A stretch of 64,000 bases of DNA from the NCBI GenBank assembly GCA_009823395.1, contig CM020515.1:5190989-5254988 (forward strand), given 5' to 3'. Position numbers and translations under genes: made by a program. The stretch is from Thamnaconus septentrionalis. Lineage: Eukaryota > Chordata > Actinopteri > Tetraodontiformes > Monacanthidae. Shown here in pieces: positions 1 through 11,377 of this stretch (its first letter is position 1; each line of letters begins with the position of its first letter). A model generated the notes under the pieces. It had not been told where the DNA came from. It saw only the letters and a program-made list of their open reading frames with translations, and searched no databases.

Positions 1-477
1 ATATCATGTTGATTTTTGTTGTTTTATAACTCCTTGCATCAAAATCAGGAGTTGCAATCAGGAGTTCTTCAGTTGCATATAGCAGTTTTCTTATTGTGTA
101 TGTGTGTATTATTTATTTCATTATTCATTGTTCTTTTGTAAATCTGCCTTGAAAGTCTCATCTTTCAAAATAAAAACTTTCAAAATCTTTTTTTTTTTTT
201 CAATAGCTTTATATAAGTCTTTTGAGACGCTTTGCTTCCACTACGTTCTTTCTGGTTTGTAGCTTTTTTTTCTTTTCTCTGTCGCTGGGGGACGTTTCAC
301 ATTGTATTAAAAAATACAGATATAAATTTGAGGCAGAAATTGGTTTACTGGAGGGAAAAGGCTGCTCAAAGGCGAAAAGCCACCTTATTTTCTGATAGTA
401 ACTAGCAACAACAACAAAAAAAAGGTGGACAATGTTGTAGCTCCATGTGGTTTTAATTATAATACGGATATAATGGC
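1..477. other. upstream flank, no gene seen
   Basis: AT-rich sequence with several homopolymer T/A runs. I see no exon-like block with splice signals on either strand and no recognisable element. It probably lies upstream of the ap5z1 promoter. Confidence 0.4.
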
Positions 478-677
478 TTGGTTTTAAAACGTGCTTTTCG
501 ACGTACGATAAGCGTTCAAATCGTGGCGTGGATAGCAAAGGACGAAGTGGGGCGAACGGTGCTGAAACAGGAACTGTGTGACTCTCACGTGATTGCAGTC
601 CGGACTTTTAAACCACTGCGCTGTTTACCTTCCGTAGCATTCAGACAGACCCGAGGGATGACAAATTCCCGAATAAA
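478..677 (+). promoter_or_regulatory. ap5z1: ap5z1 promoter / 5' UTR region
   Basis: More GC-rich and CpG-containing than the flank, immediately upstream of the ap5z1 start codon. It holds the palindrome TCACGTGA at 585-592, an E-box whose eight bases match the core of the CLEAR motif (GTCACGTGAC) bound by TFEB/TFE3. An in-frame stop (TAA 609-611) precedes the ATG at 678 with no ATG between, which fixes the translation start. The transcription start itself is not visible. Confidence 0.5.
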
Positions 678-1285
678 ATGTACTCTCAAGGTTCCGAGGG
701 ATTGTTGAAGCAAGCGAGGTAAGAAACGCATGAAAGCGTAACGTTTTAGTCATATTTAAATAATTGAGGATTTTCGTTGTAGTTTATGCTCGCATGAAAA
801 GCGGTTTTGGCTAACAGTGGCTAACTAGCCTAGCGTAGTCGTGCTTATTTTGAAAGCATGAGAATGACTCTGCCCTGTTTATTTACAAAGGACTTGCTCG
901 ATTGCGGTCTGTTCAAATGCTTTAAAGGGTTTGTAAATGCACACACGAAGAACTCAAGCGCACAGGAGACATTTATTTAATGGTCATCCCTAATCTTTAT
1001 CACTCATCATGATCCGTCAATATTTGTAATCATCCACTATTACCCACAGATCGAGACTGTCAGTCAATGATTTCGCGCACTTTTCATGGACCGCACTGTG
1101 TCATTTACTCTCAGGGAGATCCAGGAGCCTGAGCTGCAAAAGTTTTACAGCAGATTGACTAAGGCGTTTCAGGCGAAGGAGCTCGGCCATGAGGCTATCG
1201 ACTCCCTGCAGAGACTGCGCCTCATCCTCTTCGCTACCAAGTACACCAGGAAGTAAGGGGTCTATTCACTCATCATGGCCCATTC

Positions 1286-1318
<33 letters not shown>

Positions 1319-4300
1319 AGTGATACGATGATTAATCTGTCAATTATTTGTCTATACAACCTCAGCAGTATATTTCATTGATCAATTTCATAATCATTGT
1401 CATTTTCACAAATATTTATGAAACTATATTAATGTATTTGATAAAAGCTGCATTGTGATGTTTTACGAGCGTATATTTGTTATTCAAAGAGTTCTGACAA
1501 TGCAGAAGAACACATTTGAATCCTCACTCATTTATAACTCTCAAGAGTGTTCTACTTTTAACCCACGAACATTTTTATCAGTGACTATATTTTACCACAC
1601 TGCATTTCTTTGTTCTTTTTGTGTTGATCGCGTGTCAAAACGTTTTGTTAGCGAAACTTGAAAACGTAGTGAAATGGATTCATTGCATTAAAGCAGGCAC
1701 TCACAGTATCATAACAAACAAATAGCTAGCTTGCTAGCTTATAGTCTTTCGATCCTTTCTGGACTTTTGTCTCCAACTATTCACGGATTATTGTTCTCCC
1801 TTTGAGAGTCTCAGTTTTCTTCTGTCGTTATGGAACTGAAGGTTGCCCGCAGAACTCCAGAGAAAGATTCTGCAGCTTCTCTCGTCACCTGTGGAGCATC
1901 TCCAGGTGCTGAGCTCAGCTGTGCTCAGGGAAACACTGCCCCTTCCTGGCCAGGAATTGAACTGCATTGAAGAGGGCGCCGGTCAGCTGAACAGCCATGC
2001 TGCCGGTCAGCTGAACAGCCATGCTGCCGCTCTGCTCCTCTCCCAGGTTGGCTGGAACAGACACATAATGCTTTTCTTTTGATTGAACTCCGTTTATGAT
2101 GCAGTGTAACCAGCAATTTTATTCTGAGCGGACATAAAAAAAAAAAAAAAGAAAGAAATTTACAAAAACCTCTCATAAATGTTATTCCGTCTCTGAATTT
2201 ATACAGAAGTTTTTGTAATGAAACCACAGAGACTATGAGTGTACCGTGGTTTCAGAAAACCATTATTATAATGTTTTCCTTTTTGTTTCGTTCTTTCCAA
2301 TTTTCTACCTAATGCCTAAAAATAGTCTCTTTCAAAATACAAACCCCAACAGGCTGCATCCAGGGCTGATCTTTCCTCACTCTGTGCTCACCTCCTTCGC
2401 ACTCTTGAAAGCCGGCAGTCAGAGGCACCGGGCCACTCGCTCACACATGTCCTGCCCGTCCTCAACAGCATTCTCACACACAGCCCCGAGTGCCTCACCG
2501 AAGGTATGCAAGTCAACGCAGTTTTCCTGTTGAAAATCTGTCAGTGGCTTTAAGCTAAAGCCAAAAAAAATAAAAAATAAATCTCCACTTCAGCGCGTCC
2601 AAATTTGTCAAGAGACTCTCTCCCTTCCGCAGATCACGTGATCCTCCTCAGCAAAAAGTTTGTGGACTGGTTGCGCTACGCCAGCATCACGCAGGGGGGC
2701 GGGGCGACCTCGGGGGGATTCTTCGCGGGGCCGAGATCGCGCCAGGTGAGCCGCGCGCCTCCGCGTTCCCCTCGTCCGCCGTCATTGGTCACACTCTTGG
2801 TCCGATTGCCTTCGCAAAGTAAACACAGTTGGTTGGGACACTGATGAAGTTGTTACGTGCGGCTTGCTCTTCTGACTCTTCAACCCGGCCGAGTAGCGTC
2901 GGGAAGCAGTTTAGCGGCTAATCCAGCTTCGTACGGGCCCATGTTAGCGAAGAAGCCCCGGGTGAAATGCCAGTAGGTTTTTTTTTTGGTGGCCGGGAAA
3001 AAGCAACGCCATCCACCTCTGCCTGGTGCCAGCCTTTCCCTAAGTGCACAGCGATATAGGGAAGTAGTAGTGTAGGGAAGTCCGGCACGCATAGACATCA
3101 AATGCAACCACCGTGTTCACAAAAAAAAAAAAAAAAAAAGACGGTAAAACACAGCTTGCATTATTTGACGCTTTGGCATCGTTTGACACAAGTGTCCAAC
3201 ATTGTAACAGTAGTTTGAGGTCAGAAAAGAGGAAAAGCGTCGCCGTTAAACTTTTCAATTCAGTGCGCTGAACTTGAAGAAATTATATTAATAGTAATCC
3301 AGTAATCAAATAGCTGTATTTCATCCATGTTGTTTTAAGAGTCATTTCAATAAAGAGCCAAAAAACGCTTCATTTTCAATCGACACTAAACCACGTTTTT
3401 CCGCCTGTGCCGTCATTTATTGTTTTCCTCCCAATCTGCCCCGCAGTCAAGCAGTTGCATTTTCTCAAAGCTCTCCTCTGTTCGCGTGTCAGCCGGCGGT
3501 GGTGGCGGAGCTGGACGGGACGGTGTCGGGGGACTTCTTCACCGTGCTGTGCGTGGGCCAGGGCTTCACCGACGACCAGTGGATGAACGTCTACAGCTTC
3601 TCCATTCTCCGCCACTGGCTCCTCGCCTACCACTCCGCCTGCGGCGGCAACAGCACGGCCGACGCCGGTACGAGCGCGCCAGCGTTGCACTGCCGATCGC
3701 TTGTCGTCGTCGTCGTCGTCCTCGAAAAGGTCGCCGCTTGGCCTCGAGAGCGGCGGATCGGAAAGAACGCGAGAACGTTTTTTTTTTGTTGTTGTTGTTG
3801 GTTTTTTTTTTCAGTTGAACCGTTCTGTCTTTTCGTCATCTCCAGCAAACAGGCTGCAGCTCAGCCTCTCCCTCTCCCACTCCCACTCATTCTCGAATGG
3901 TAAGACGTGACCTTGTGCGATCTCTGCACGCAGCGTGCGGGCTCAACTCTTAACACCTGCTTGTAGTCGCTGTCTCACTCCACCTGAGGGGAATAAAAAG
4001 CTTTTCAGTTTTTAACGGCTTTGTGGATGTGCGCACCTAACATTTCCCTCCTGGGGAGGCGGGGGGTAAACCTGAATCAACCACCGTGGTGATAAACACG
4101 CTGCTCTAACAGCAGCTTTTTTGCATAATTTGAATGCTGCTGATAATAACATTTTTTATTCTTTATTATTATTATTTTTAATCTGCATTATTTCCTAATC
4201 TGTCTTTCTTCTCTCGTCCCTCTCGCTTCCACGGCTGTACTTAAATCTTGGGCCTTTTTTTTAAAATTATTATTATTTTGAAGCATGAACCTTCTTCTGT

Positions 4301-7082
4301 GCTCCAGTTCACTCTTCTTCGTTCTCTCACAGGCTGTGCCTGTTTATGGCAGATGAGGCAAACAGTCTTTTGATAGTCAAACTGAGAGTCGGGTGACGCT
4401 TTTGTGGCTTTTGACTTCTCCCTGAGGCTAAATTTAGACTTGCACCTTCGAATGCTGCACCTTACTGACCCCTTGTGGTCTGCGACACGTACAGCAGGTC
4501 TGCGGTGGCACGAAGTTTTGGTCTCAAATGCCGAAAGAACAAAAAGGGGAGGTAGGTCGTGAAGTCTGCTGTATGTCGGAGCAACTTTATAAAAAATTCC
4601 AAAGTAACAGAACTCTGAATATGCTCTCCGAGTAGCCTTCATATTGCAAATCGCTGATGTGAATAACCTTTTTTTTTTTATTTCTCAGTTCTTGTCAATT
4701 ACATTGCGGAGCTTTAAAAAAAAGTTTTTCACCAATTTTGAAATTTCTCCGATTTTCAAAGAAGGAGAAAGAAACGGTGTCAGCGTGCTTCTCAGATGTG
4801 AAAGGGCAGCGTGTTTTCGTCCAGTCCTAGTTATGTCTGATGCCTTAATAAAGCCACGCCACGTCCACAGCTACATCCTTTGGCCGAATATAATTACAAT
4901 TCCTTCGTACGACAGCTTCGACCGTAATCGCTTTTTCGAAAAGCATCGAGACTCGCGTTCTGTTTCTCCTGTTCTTGTTTTGGATTTAGCCACATTTCCC
5001 CTACTTAGGAAGCCTCGTGCAACATGGGCGCGAAAGCGCGTAATATCCTTCAGAATCCTCCTCCCGAGTCCACACCTTTCATCCGCCGTCTCCTCCTGCT
5101 GCAGACGACCGGTCGGAGGTGGACGGCTCGGTGGTTTCCATGGTTTCGGCCACCTCCTCCTCCAGCCGAGTGCTGCCTCCGAAGGAGCGCCTGAGGGAGA
5201 AGGCGTTCCAGTACTGCCAGCGTCTCATTGAGCAGTGCGATCGCAGTGAGTGCGTCGGCGCTTGTAGATTCTGCTGGAGGTGAACGTTTGCGTCCTCTTG
5301 GCTGCGCTCAGTGCGACATTTCAATATTGTTCTTTTGTCTCAGAGGCCCAAAAAAAGTCTGATGCAGACCTGCAGAAAGCGGTGAGGAAGTTCAAACACA
5401 CGAGTTCACATACACAGAGCGATATATGTCTGTTTATATCTATATATATTTATGTGTGTGTGTGTGTGTGTATGTGTATGTATTATGTATATACACATAT
5501 ATATAGTACATATATTACAGTGTGTGTGTGTATATATATATGTGTATATATATACATACATATACATGTATATGTATATATATATATATATACATATATA
5601 TACATGTATTTGTATGTGTATATATATATATATATATATATTTGTATGTATGTATATACATACATACATACATATACATGAATTTATATCATACGATTAA
5701 GAAATCCTTGTTTTATACAGCCTTGTTTTTGTCAAGTGAGCAGCTTTATCAGGAGGAGCATATTTACAGGTTGCCTTTAAACAGAGTACAAGTATGCTGA
5801 GGTCCAGAAAACAAATAGCTCTGAAAAAGTGGAATAGGGGAGCAGGATTACTTTGCAAACTAAAGATATGTGAATAAAAATGATGAAATAATTTCCCCTC
5901 ACAAGGCCGTCGTTGCTCGTGTGGTTTCCTCTTCCAGTGCCTGGTGGAGGCTGTGTGCATACTGGACTGCGTGTGTGTGGAGGACCCCTCGCTGGTCTAC
6001 AGGACCTTCCCCTGCATCAAGGCGCTCTTCGGCCGGCTCAGCTCAGATCTGTCCTTTGCACGAGTCCTGCTGCCAATAGCGCAGTTCTACCTCAATCACG
6101 GTAACGCTCGCGTGCTTCACTTCCCCCCCACGTGGGAGGGATGTGGAAAATTATTACACCTGACTTTTTTTTTTCTTTTTTTTCGAAACTCGCACTGCGC
6201 AGGTGAGATGGCTGCGGTGGACTGCGACGTCGTGTGGAAGCTGGTGCTTGGCCGATTCCCCGCCGAGCTCTTCAACGACCCCTTCCTGGCGCACGAACTG
6301 CTGCGCTTCCTCCGGCTGAACCTGGAGAGCCTGCAGCAGGGGGTCCCCGACTACACCCACTTCTTCCCGAATCTGCTGAAGGTGAGAGAGGACGCGCGCA
6401 GAAATGCGTTTTTTTCTCCACACATGGCGGCCACGCACTGCGCAAGTTGCACATAAACAAAAAAAGCATGAAAAAAAAATTAAAAAATTTGCAATGTTCC
6501 CGCAGTTGCTGGCGTGGGACAGCCCGGCCTTGGTGGACGACTTTGTGGATCTGCTGCCCTCTCTGGTGACAGCGGGGACTGCAGTGGAGCTTCTTCACAC
6601 CCTGTTGGACCTGCCGTGTCTCTCGGCGACACTCGTCCTGCAGCTCAGGTCCGCATCAGAGCCTTCAGCCGCGTTCAGACTGCCAGCCAAAATCCGATTG
6701 TTTGTTTTTTTTTTTTTATTTTTTAGCCCATCCAGATTGAAACCGGATGGCTCTCTCGTAGTGTAAACAGCCGCAAATCACATCAAATCCGATTTTTGCA
6801 AGACGGATCGAAACCACCGTCGGGAGGCAGTTTGTCACTCTATGCACCGCTTGCCGACGTTGTTGCTACGGCAACCTGTCAGATGGGTCAACAATGTGGC
6901 CCAGTCTGAACAGAACCAGATCCCATTTGGAGCACTTGCTAAAAACAGTGTGGACAGTCAGCCCTAAAAAAAAAAAAAAATAAAAATTCTGATTTGAGAA
7001 GGAATCTGATTTGAATCAGATTCGCCTGCAGTCTGAACGCAGCCGAAGTCGTCTGTTAAAAATTATTGCCAACAGACCTTGG

Positions 7083-7153
<71 letters not shown>

Positions 7154-9946
7154 ACAGGTCAACCTGCCTGCCCATTTCCGAGCCCAGTGGGCGGGGCCTC
7201 CTGTCGCTGGATGCATTTCGAAGCCCGTCGTTCAGGGGCCTCTTCCTCTTCCTGCTCCGTGGCGAGGCGGGCTCAGGTAAACGCGGGAGCGCGGCTGATG
7301 GCAGACAGCTCAGGGTCCCTTTTGCTCTTCTAAAAGCCGGCAGAAATTGTTTCAAGGTTTTTGGTTTTTGTTTCTTTTAAATGCGCCAAACGTCCTCCTG
7401 GAACAAAGCAAGGCCGTGCAATGGAGCTGAAGACGAGACTCCCGTCACTTTGTCTGCATAAGCACATCGTCACAAAAGTCCTCCCCCGTCACTTTCAGGT
7501 GACACAATTGACCGACTGAGCAAGGTCCACGAGCTGCTGGCCGAGGCCGCCGATTGGCCGAGGGTGGTCCACTGCGCGCAGGTCGTCCCCGTGTTGCTGC
7601 ACATTTATTTCAACACGGTGGTCAAGGTGTGTGGATCCTGTGAGGCTCAGCGCAACTACTGAGGTAAAAAAAACAAAAAACCAATATAAATTCTTCTTGC
7701 TGTTGCTTCAGGTAGCTGACGAGCAGCTTTTAGCTCACTTGATCCTGGTCATCCTGGAAAGAAGCAGCCTTCTCCTCAAAGTGCCCAGATACGTCCGGGA
7801 GATACACAGGTAAGACGACGCCCACGGAGGCGTTTTCTTTAGGGGTCGCGGACGTCATCGCTCCTGCGCCACCGGCTTCTCCGCTCCCTTTCTGCAGGGT
7901 GTTCAGCTGCCACCTGCTGAAGCTGTGTAAGCTCCTCCCCTCCCTGGTGGTGGACCAATCCCGGGAGCTGCTGGACTTCGCCGGGGCCACGGCCAACGTC
8001 TACAGCAGGGAGGAAGTCTACACGCACGTGGTACAAAGATGATCTTAGTTTTTTTTTTTGTGCCGAAAATTTTGTGTTGCGTGTTGAATTTTGAGGAGAA
8101 AAATTAAATTTATCCATTTTTTGGAATAAGGCTCACGGCTCCCACGATCATGGAAAACCTGGAAAAGTCATGGAATTTGCAAATGCCATTTTCCAGGCCT
8201 GGAAAAATCATAGAGTTTTGTAAAATCACTGAAAGTTTTGCAAGTCATTAAAAATTTGACTGGGCCCCTGACGAACTAGCAGAATTTGCTAGTTCGTAAG
8301 CTATGTAAGCTATTTTACCTAGCTTACATAAGAATCTGCGAGTTTGTAAGCTATGTAAGCTGCGCTACATAGCTTACATAAGCTATGTATATGTAAGCCA
8401 TGTAACGTAGCTTACATAGCTTACGTTAATGTAAGCTTACATAGCTCATGTAAGCTATGTAAGCTTACATTAGCTAGCCGACTAGCTCCGCCTATGTAGT
8501 TTGGTCCAATTGATTTCACCTGCAGTTAGCTTTATGTTTTAAGTAAGGTCATTGGCAAAGGTTCACGTCTTTTAATTATGAAAATTCAGAATTTGCAGTG
8601 AGCTTATTGAAATTTCGTGCAAGGCCATGAAAAAGCTTTAAAAATGTTGTCAGTGAAAATGAGCGGAAACCCTCAGATCCCACTCAAATTCCAAATCGCC
8701 GACTCCTCCAATGAATCAAAACACATCAAAACATCCGGTGTGATAACGGTGCAAGGAAGCAGATTTGGGTAAAAAAAGGCTCTTTTTGACCCTCAGGTGT
8801 GGGTGCTGGGCGAGTACCTGTCCGTGTCCTGTGACTCGCGCTGCTCGGTGAGGCTCATCACTTCCTGCTTCGAGGCGCTGGAGGCCGTGCTGTTCGAGAT
8901 CACCTCGTCCAGCCCGCCGGACGGGACGGCGTGCCCGGCGCCCAGGGTCATCACCACGCTCATGAGCGCCCTGGCCAAGCTGGCGTCGCGCTCACACGAC
9001 CTCATCCCCAGGTGAGGACTTCACAGCCCGCACACGGGTTATTTGCCCCGACACACGCTTTCATGCAGTGGTAGGAGGTAACAAAGTACAAATACTTTGT
9101 CGCTGTACTTAAGTAGATTTTTCATGATTCTATACTTTACTCGAGTGTTTCTTTTGCTGACGACTTTTTACCTTTACTCCCTACATTTATAAATATCTGC
9201 ACTTTTTACACTGGAAAAACACGCTGGTTACTTTTGTGTTTAGAAAAATACAATTTCTGTAAAAAACAAAAATTTAAAAAAAAGTAATTAAAGAGCTTTT
9301 TCAACTATGCTGTTGTCGTGTTCATCGAGTACATCGGTTTTGGTGTCACTCTGGTCAGTTTTGTCCAGATTATTCTGGCACAACTTTTTCATTTGACCTT
9401 TTTCACCTGATGCCAATATCAAATTTATTTTGCGAGCTTTCGGTCCTTCCGACCTTCTTCAGGCGTATGATCTATAGTAGCTCATAGGATCTATGCCTGA
9501 AGAAGGTCAGAAGGTCAAAAGCATCTTCTGAGTGTCCAAGTCCAACACTGGCACCTACTCCAGGAAGAGCGGTGGCTTTTTTCTACTTTTGGGAAAAACC
9601 AGAGTATTTTTTTTTTTTTACTCAAGTATCCATACTTTTACAGTACAGCGTGTAAATAATTTTACCTCCTCTGCTCCGGTGTCTTCGCCCCAGGGTGTCT
9701 CTGTTCCTCTCCAAGCTGAGGACGGTTCCCCGAGGCGGCTCCGTGTCCTGGTGCTCGGACGAGGAAGACTTGGCTTCCGTCGTCACGCGGGGGGAGGAGC
9801 TGTGGTCGCTGCTGAAGGCGCCGGGCGTGGCCCAGAGCGTCCTCACGCCGCCGCCGCACATCGCCGCGGCCCGGTGGCACGGCGACACCAACACGGCCGT
9901 GCCGCTGCAGCTGCGAGCGCTCACCAACCTCACACTCTCGCAGTGA
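678..9946 (+). CDS. ap5z1: AP-5 complex subunit zeta-1
   Basis: AP5Z1 (SPG48/KIAA0415) is the zeta subunit of the AP-5 adaptor. AP-5 works with SPG11 and SPG15 at late endosomes in retrieval to the Golgi. Coding exons: 678-718, 1115-1252, 1842-2046, 2353-2503, 2633-2745, 3493-3667, 5105-5245, 5344-5381, 5938-6100, 6203-6381, 6506-6648, 7158-7276, 7499-7626, 7712-7809, 7898-8030, 8797-9011, 9694-9946. The sum is 2433 nt, giving 810 aa, against about 807 in human, and all phases agree. Diagnostic blocks are [17 protein letters not shown] (start), [54 protein letters not shown] and [12 protein letters not shown]. The protein is all helical and has no catalytic site. Oddities: an 8-residue in-frame duplication in exon 3, and exon 12 spliced from an intron lacking a normal pyrimidine tract. 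I am confident of the identity. Exon 3's acceptor (AAG at 1841) is the least certain junction; it was chosen to keep frame and the LPAEL block. Confidence 0.96.
1287..1318. repeat. (ATC)n microsatellite
   Basis: About ten ATC trinucleotide units in ap5z1 intron 2, 34 bp past the exon 2 donor. The rest of this intron (1253-1841) shows nothing else recognisable. Confidence 0.9.
1981..2028 (+). repeat. ap5z1: 24-bp tandem duplication inside ap5z1 exon 3
   Basis: Two identical 24-bp units (1981-2004 and 2005-2028), each encoding GQLNSHAA, lie back to back and in frame. Human AP5Z1 has one equivalent block here (recalled as RQLSLVAS). The protein therefore carries an extra eight residues in an inter-helix segment. 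The perfect identity of the units points to a recent duplication. Confidence 0.9.
3258..3393 (+). mobile_element. fragment of hAT-like non-autonomous element (family 1)
   Basis: A stretch in ap5z1 intron 5 matches the interior of the family 1 copies at 13482-13847 and 56084-56412. Shared phrases include GAAGAAATTATATTAATAGT, ATTTCATCCAT and CATTTTCAATCGACA. The termini are missing, so this is a truncated remnant. Confidence 0.65.
5440..5690. repeat. compound (TG)n/(TA)n microsatellite
   Basis: About 250 bp of alternating purine-pyrimidine sequence (TGTG, TATA and mixed TGTA/CATA units) fills the 5' half of ap5z1 intron 8. Open frames here encode only runs of Y, I, C and V and are artefacts of the repeat. 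Confidence 0.95.
6668..7044 (+). mobile_element. MITE-like element, family 2 copy A
   Basis: The copy runs from GCCGCGTTCAGACTGCCAG to a terminal CAGTCTGAACGCAGCC, giving imperfect terminal inverted repeats. The same sequence recurs at 30982-31312, 52119-52427 and, reversed, at 56894-57291. No transposase is encoded. With the adjacent GT array it makes up nearly all of ap5z1 intron 11 (6649-7157), starting about 19 bp after the donor. Target duplications are not evident, so I do not assign a superfamily. Confidence 0.8.
7084..7152 (+). repeat. (TG)34 array at the ap5z1 exon 12 acceptor
   Basis: An uninterrupted TG/GT array of about 69 bp ends only 5 bp before exon 12 (7158). It occupies the position normally held by the polypyrimidine tract. 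In RNA it is a long UG repeat. Confidence 0.95.
8130..8700. mobile_element. probable repetitive element in ap5z1 intron 15
   Basis: The left part has recurrent TGGAAAA/CATGGAA phrases. The right part (8570-8675) has similar phrases ending near GAGCGGAAACCCTC. I take this as an old transposon with a satellite-like core at 8270-8475, described separately. The family is not identified. Confidence 0.45.
8270..8475. repeat. direct and inverted TAAGCTATGTAAGCT cluster
   Basis: About 200 bp is built from many copies of AGCTTACATAGC and its reverse complement GCTATGTAAGCT, spaced irregularly and facing both ways. RNA from this stretch could fold into several alternative stem-loops. It sits in the middle of ap5z1 intron 15 (8031-8796). 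Confidence 0.85.
9066..9673. mobile_element. non-autonomous DNA element filling ap5z1 intron 16
   Basis: It begins CAGTGGTAGGAGGTAAC and ends TTACCTCCTCTG, an imperfect terminal inverted repeat. The internal phrases (ACAAAGTACAAATACTTTG, CTGTACTTAAGTAGATTTT) are typical of a very common teleost repeat. It covers about 608 of the 682 bp of intron 16 and ends 20 bp before the exon 17 acceptor. Within it, about 9438-9466 and 9495-9522 form an inverted repeat (GACCTTCTTCAGGC against GCCTGAAGAAGGTC). The flanking 8-mers do not match, so the target duplication has decayed or my ends are off by a few bases. Confidence 0.65.
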
Positions 9947-10023
9947 CACTGCAAACTGTATGTGTGAATCTTGTACGATTTTTTTTTCTGATTTTTTTTT
10001 TTTTTGTGCACGTTGTTTCCTCA

Positions 10024-10029
10024 AATAAA
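10024..10029 (+). terminator. ap5z1: ap5z1 poly(A) signal
   Basis: AATAAA, 78 bp after the ap5z1 stop codon, gives a very short 3' UTR. Confidence 0.7.
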
Positions 10030-10124
10030 AAGGCAGTATTGGATTGAGAGTCAAATATTTTTTTTTTTTGTGACGCACGCGACAAACAACACACATTCGT
10101 TTCTGCGTACTAAAGTATTTCCTC

Positions 10125-10130
10125 TTTATT
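10125..10130 (-). terminator. mmd2: candidate mmd2 poly(A) signal
   Basis: TTTATT on the + strand reads AATAAA on the - strand. It is the first clear hexamer I noted that would leave the two convergent genes' mRNA ends just apart rather than overlapping. Confidence 0.45.
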
Positions 10131-11377
10131 GCAGTGAAAAAAGTTTGAAAATAGATCATCTGATTTACATCAAGAGAATGAAATACAACCTGAGTAAGTT
10201 TGACAGGAAAAATAGATTTAAAAAAAAAAAAAAAACTACACGCGTGATCTACGGCAAACGGCGCTCGAACGAGCAGAAAAATGTGCTCGCGTTAAACCGC
10301 ACGCTTGCAATGCCCCCCCGTGCTGCGTTTACGTGTTACATTCAGTACTCAACTTGAATTAAGACCTTTCAGGTTGGAACACGACACCATGTAAACAAAG
10401 CACGACGTGATTGTTGTTCCCTTAGCAGCAAAATCAATGCAAAGCTGCTCAACGCTCTGTAAAATTAGACTTCCGATCCGGAATAATTAGTGTTAGCTTA
10501 GCTCTCGTATCATCGTGCGCTTATTGTACATCACATGATTTACACGGCTGATTGGTTCAGATGTTACACTGCTGTGATCTAAGGTCCGATAACTTCTACA
10601 GCGCAATTCCAATTTTTAACTGCCATTGCGATCCACTTCAAACTACAACGTTGTTCTAGTTTTTTTCCTTATATGGAGACTGACACCTGTTTCCAGGCGA
10701 CTTAATGTAAGTTAAATAACTCAGCAACCAGTAAGAACACTGCGTGCTGCTGGGACTGAGAAGTTGAACATTCTATGTAGTTTAACGTGTGCATATTTTG
10801 AGATTGAACTGCAAAACCTGGAATTGTATTTTGCTCCGACACATTTTGTAGCACCATCATGAACAGTTTGTGTGAAGTGTGTGAGGCGTGTTTTGGCACA
10901 GTGTGTTTGGTCAAAAAGTGTTTTTTTTTTAAAAAGAAAAGAACTATTTAAAGGCCCCCATATTACACATATTCCTGTTACTATTTGTGTTCCCAAACTG
11001 GAATGGAATGAATAGAGGGCGAACTATTGTGTGGTTTTGTTTTGACGGATATTTACACCTTTTTTTTTTTTTTTTAATCAGATTTTTTTTTTGTGAGGCA
11101 GCCCCACTGGAAAAAAATATACAGAAAACGTGTATAACTAAGGAGCCGTTAAACGGGATTGGTCCTCTGAACACAATGGCACATTATGTTTAATGCGTTC
11201 ATACTTTTATCAAAAGGAGGATGGATGAAAGCGACGACACCCCCGGGTGTGGTCTCGTCATTTAGCGCGAGCTGGACGTACTCGAGCGCTCCGTAGGTTT
11301 GCGCAACAAGCAAACTCGGTCGGCCCCTTCGTCGACGCGGAGCTCACGCTCGGGATCTCGGGTGGCAGAAGCTTCAG
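10131..11377 (-). other. mmd2: probable mmd2 3' UTR
   Basis: Non-coding sequence between the mmd2 stop codon and the candidate poly(A) signal. It has A/T homopolymers near 10920 and 11060-11095. I see no exon, RNA gene or recognisable element in it. Confidence 0.5.

Noticed and set aside
5406..5800. Several overlapping open frames rich in Y, I, C, V and T on both strands
   Set aside because: They are translations of the TG/TA microsatellite inside ap5z1 intron 8.
8270..8475. Possible CRISPR-like array
   Set aside because: Units face both directions, spacing is irregular and the host is clearly a vertebrate.
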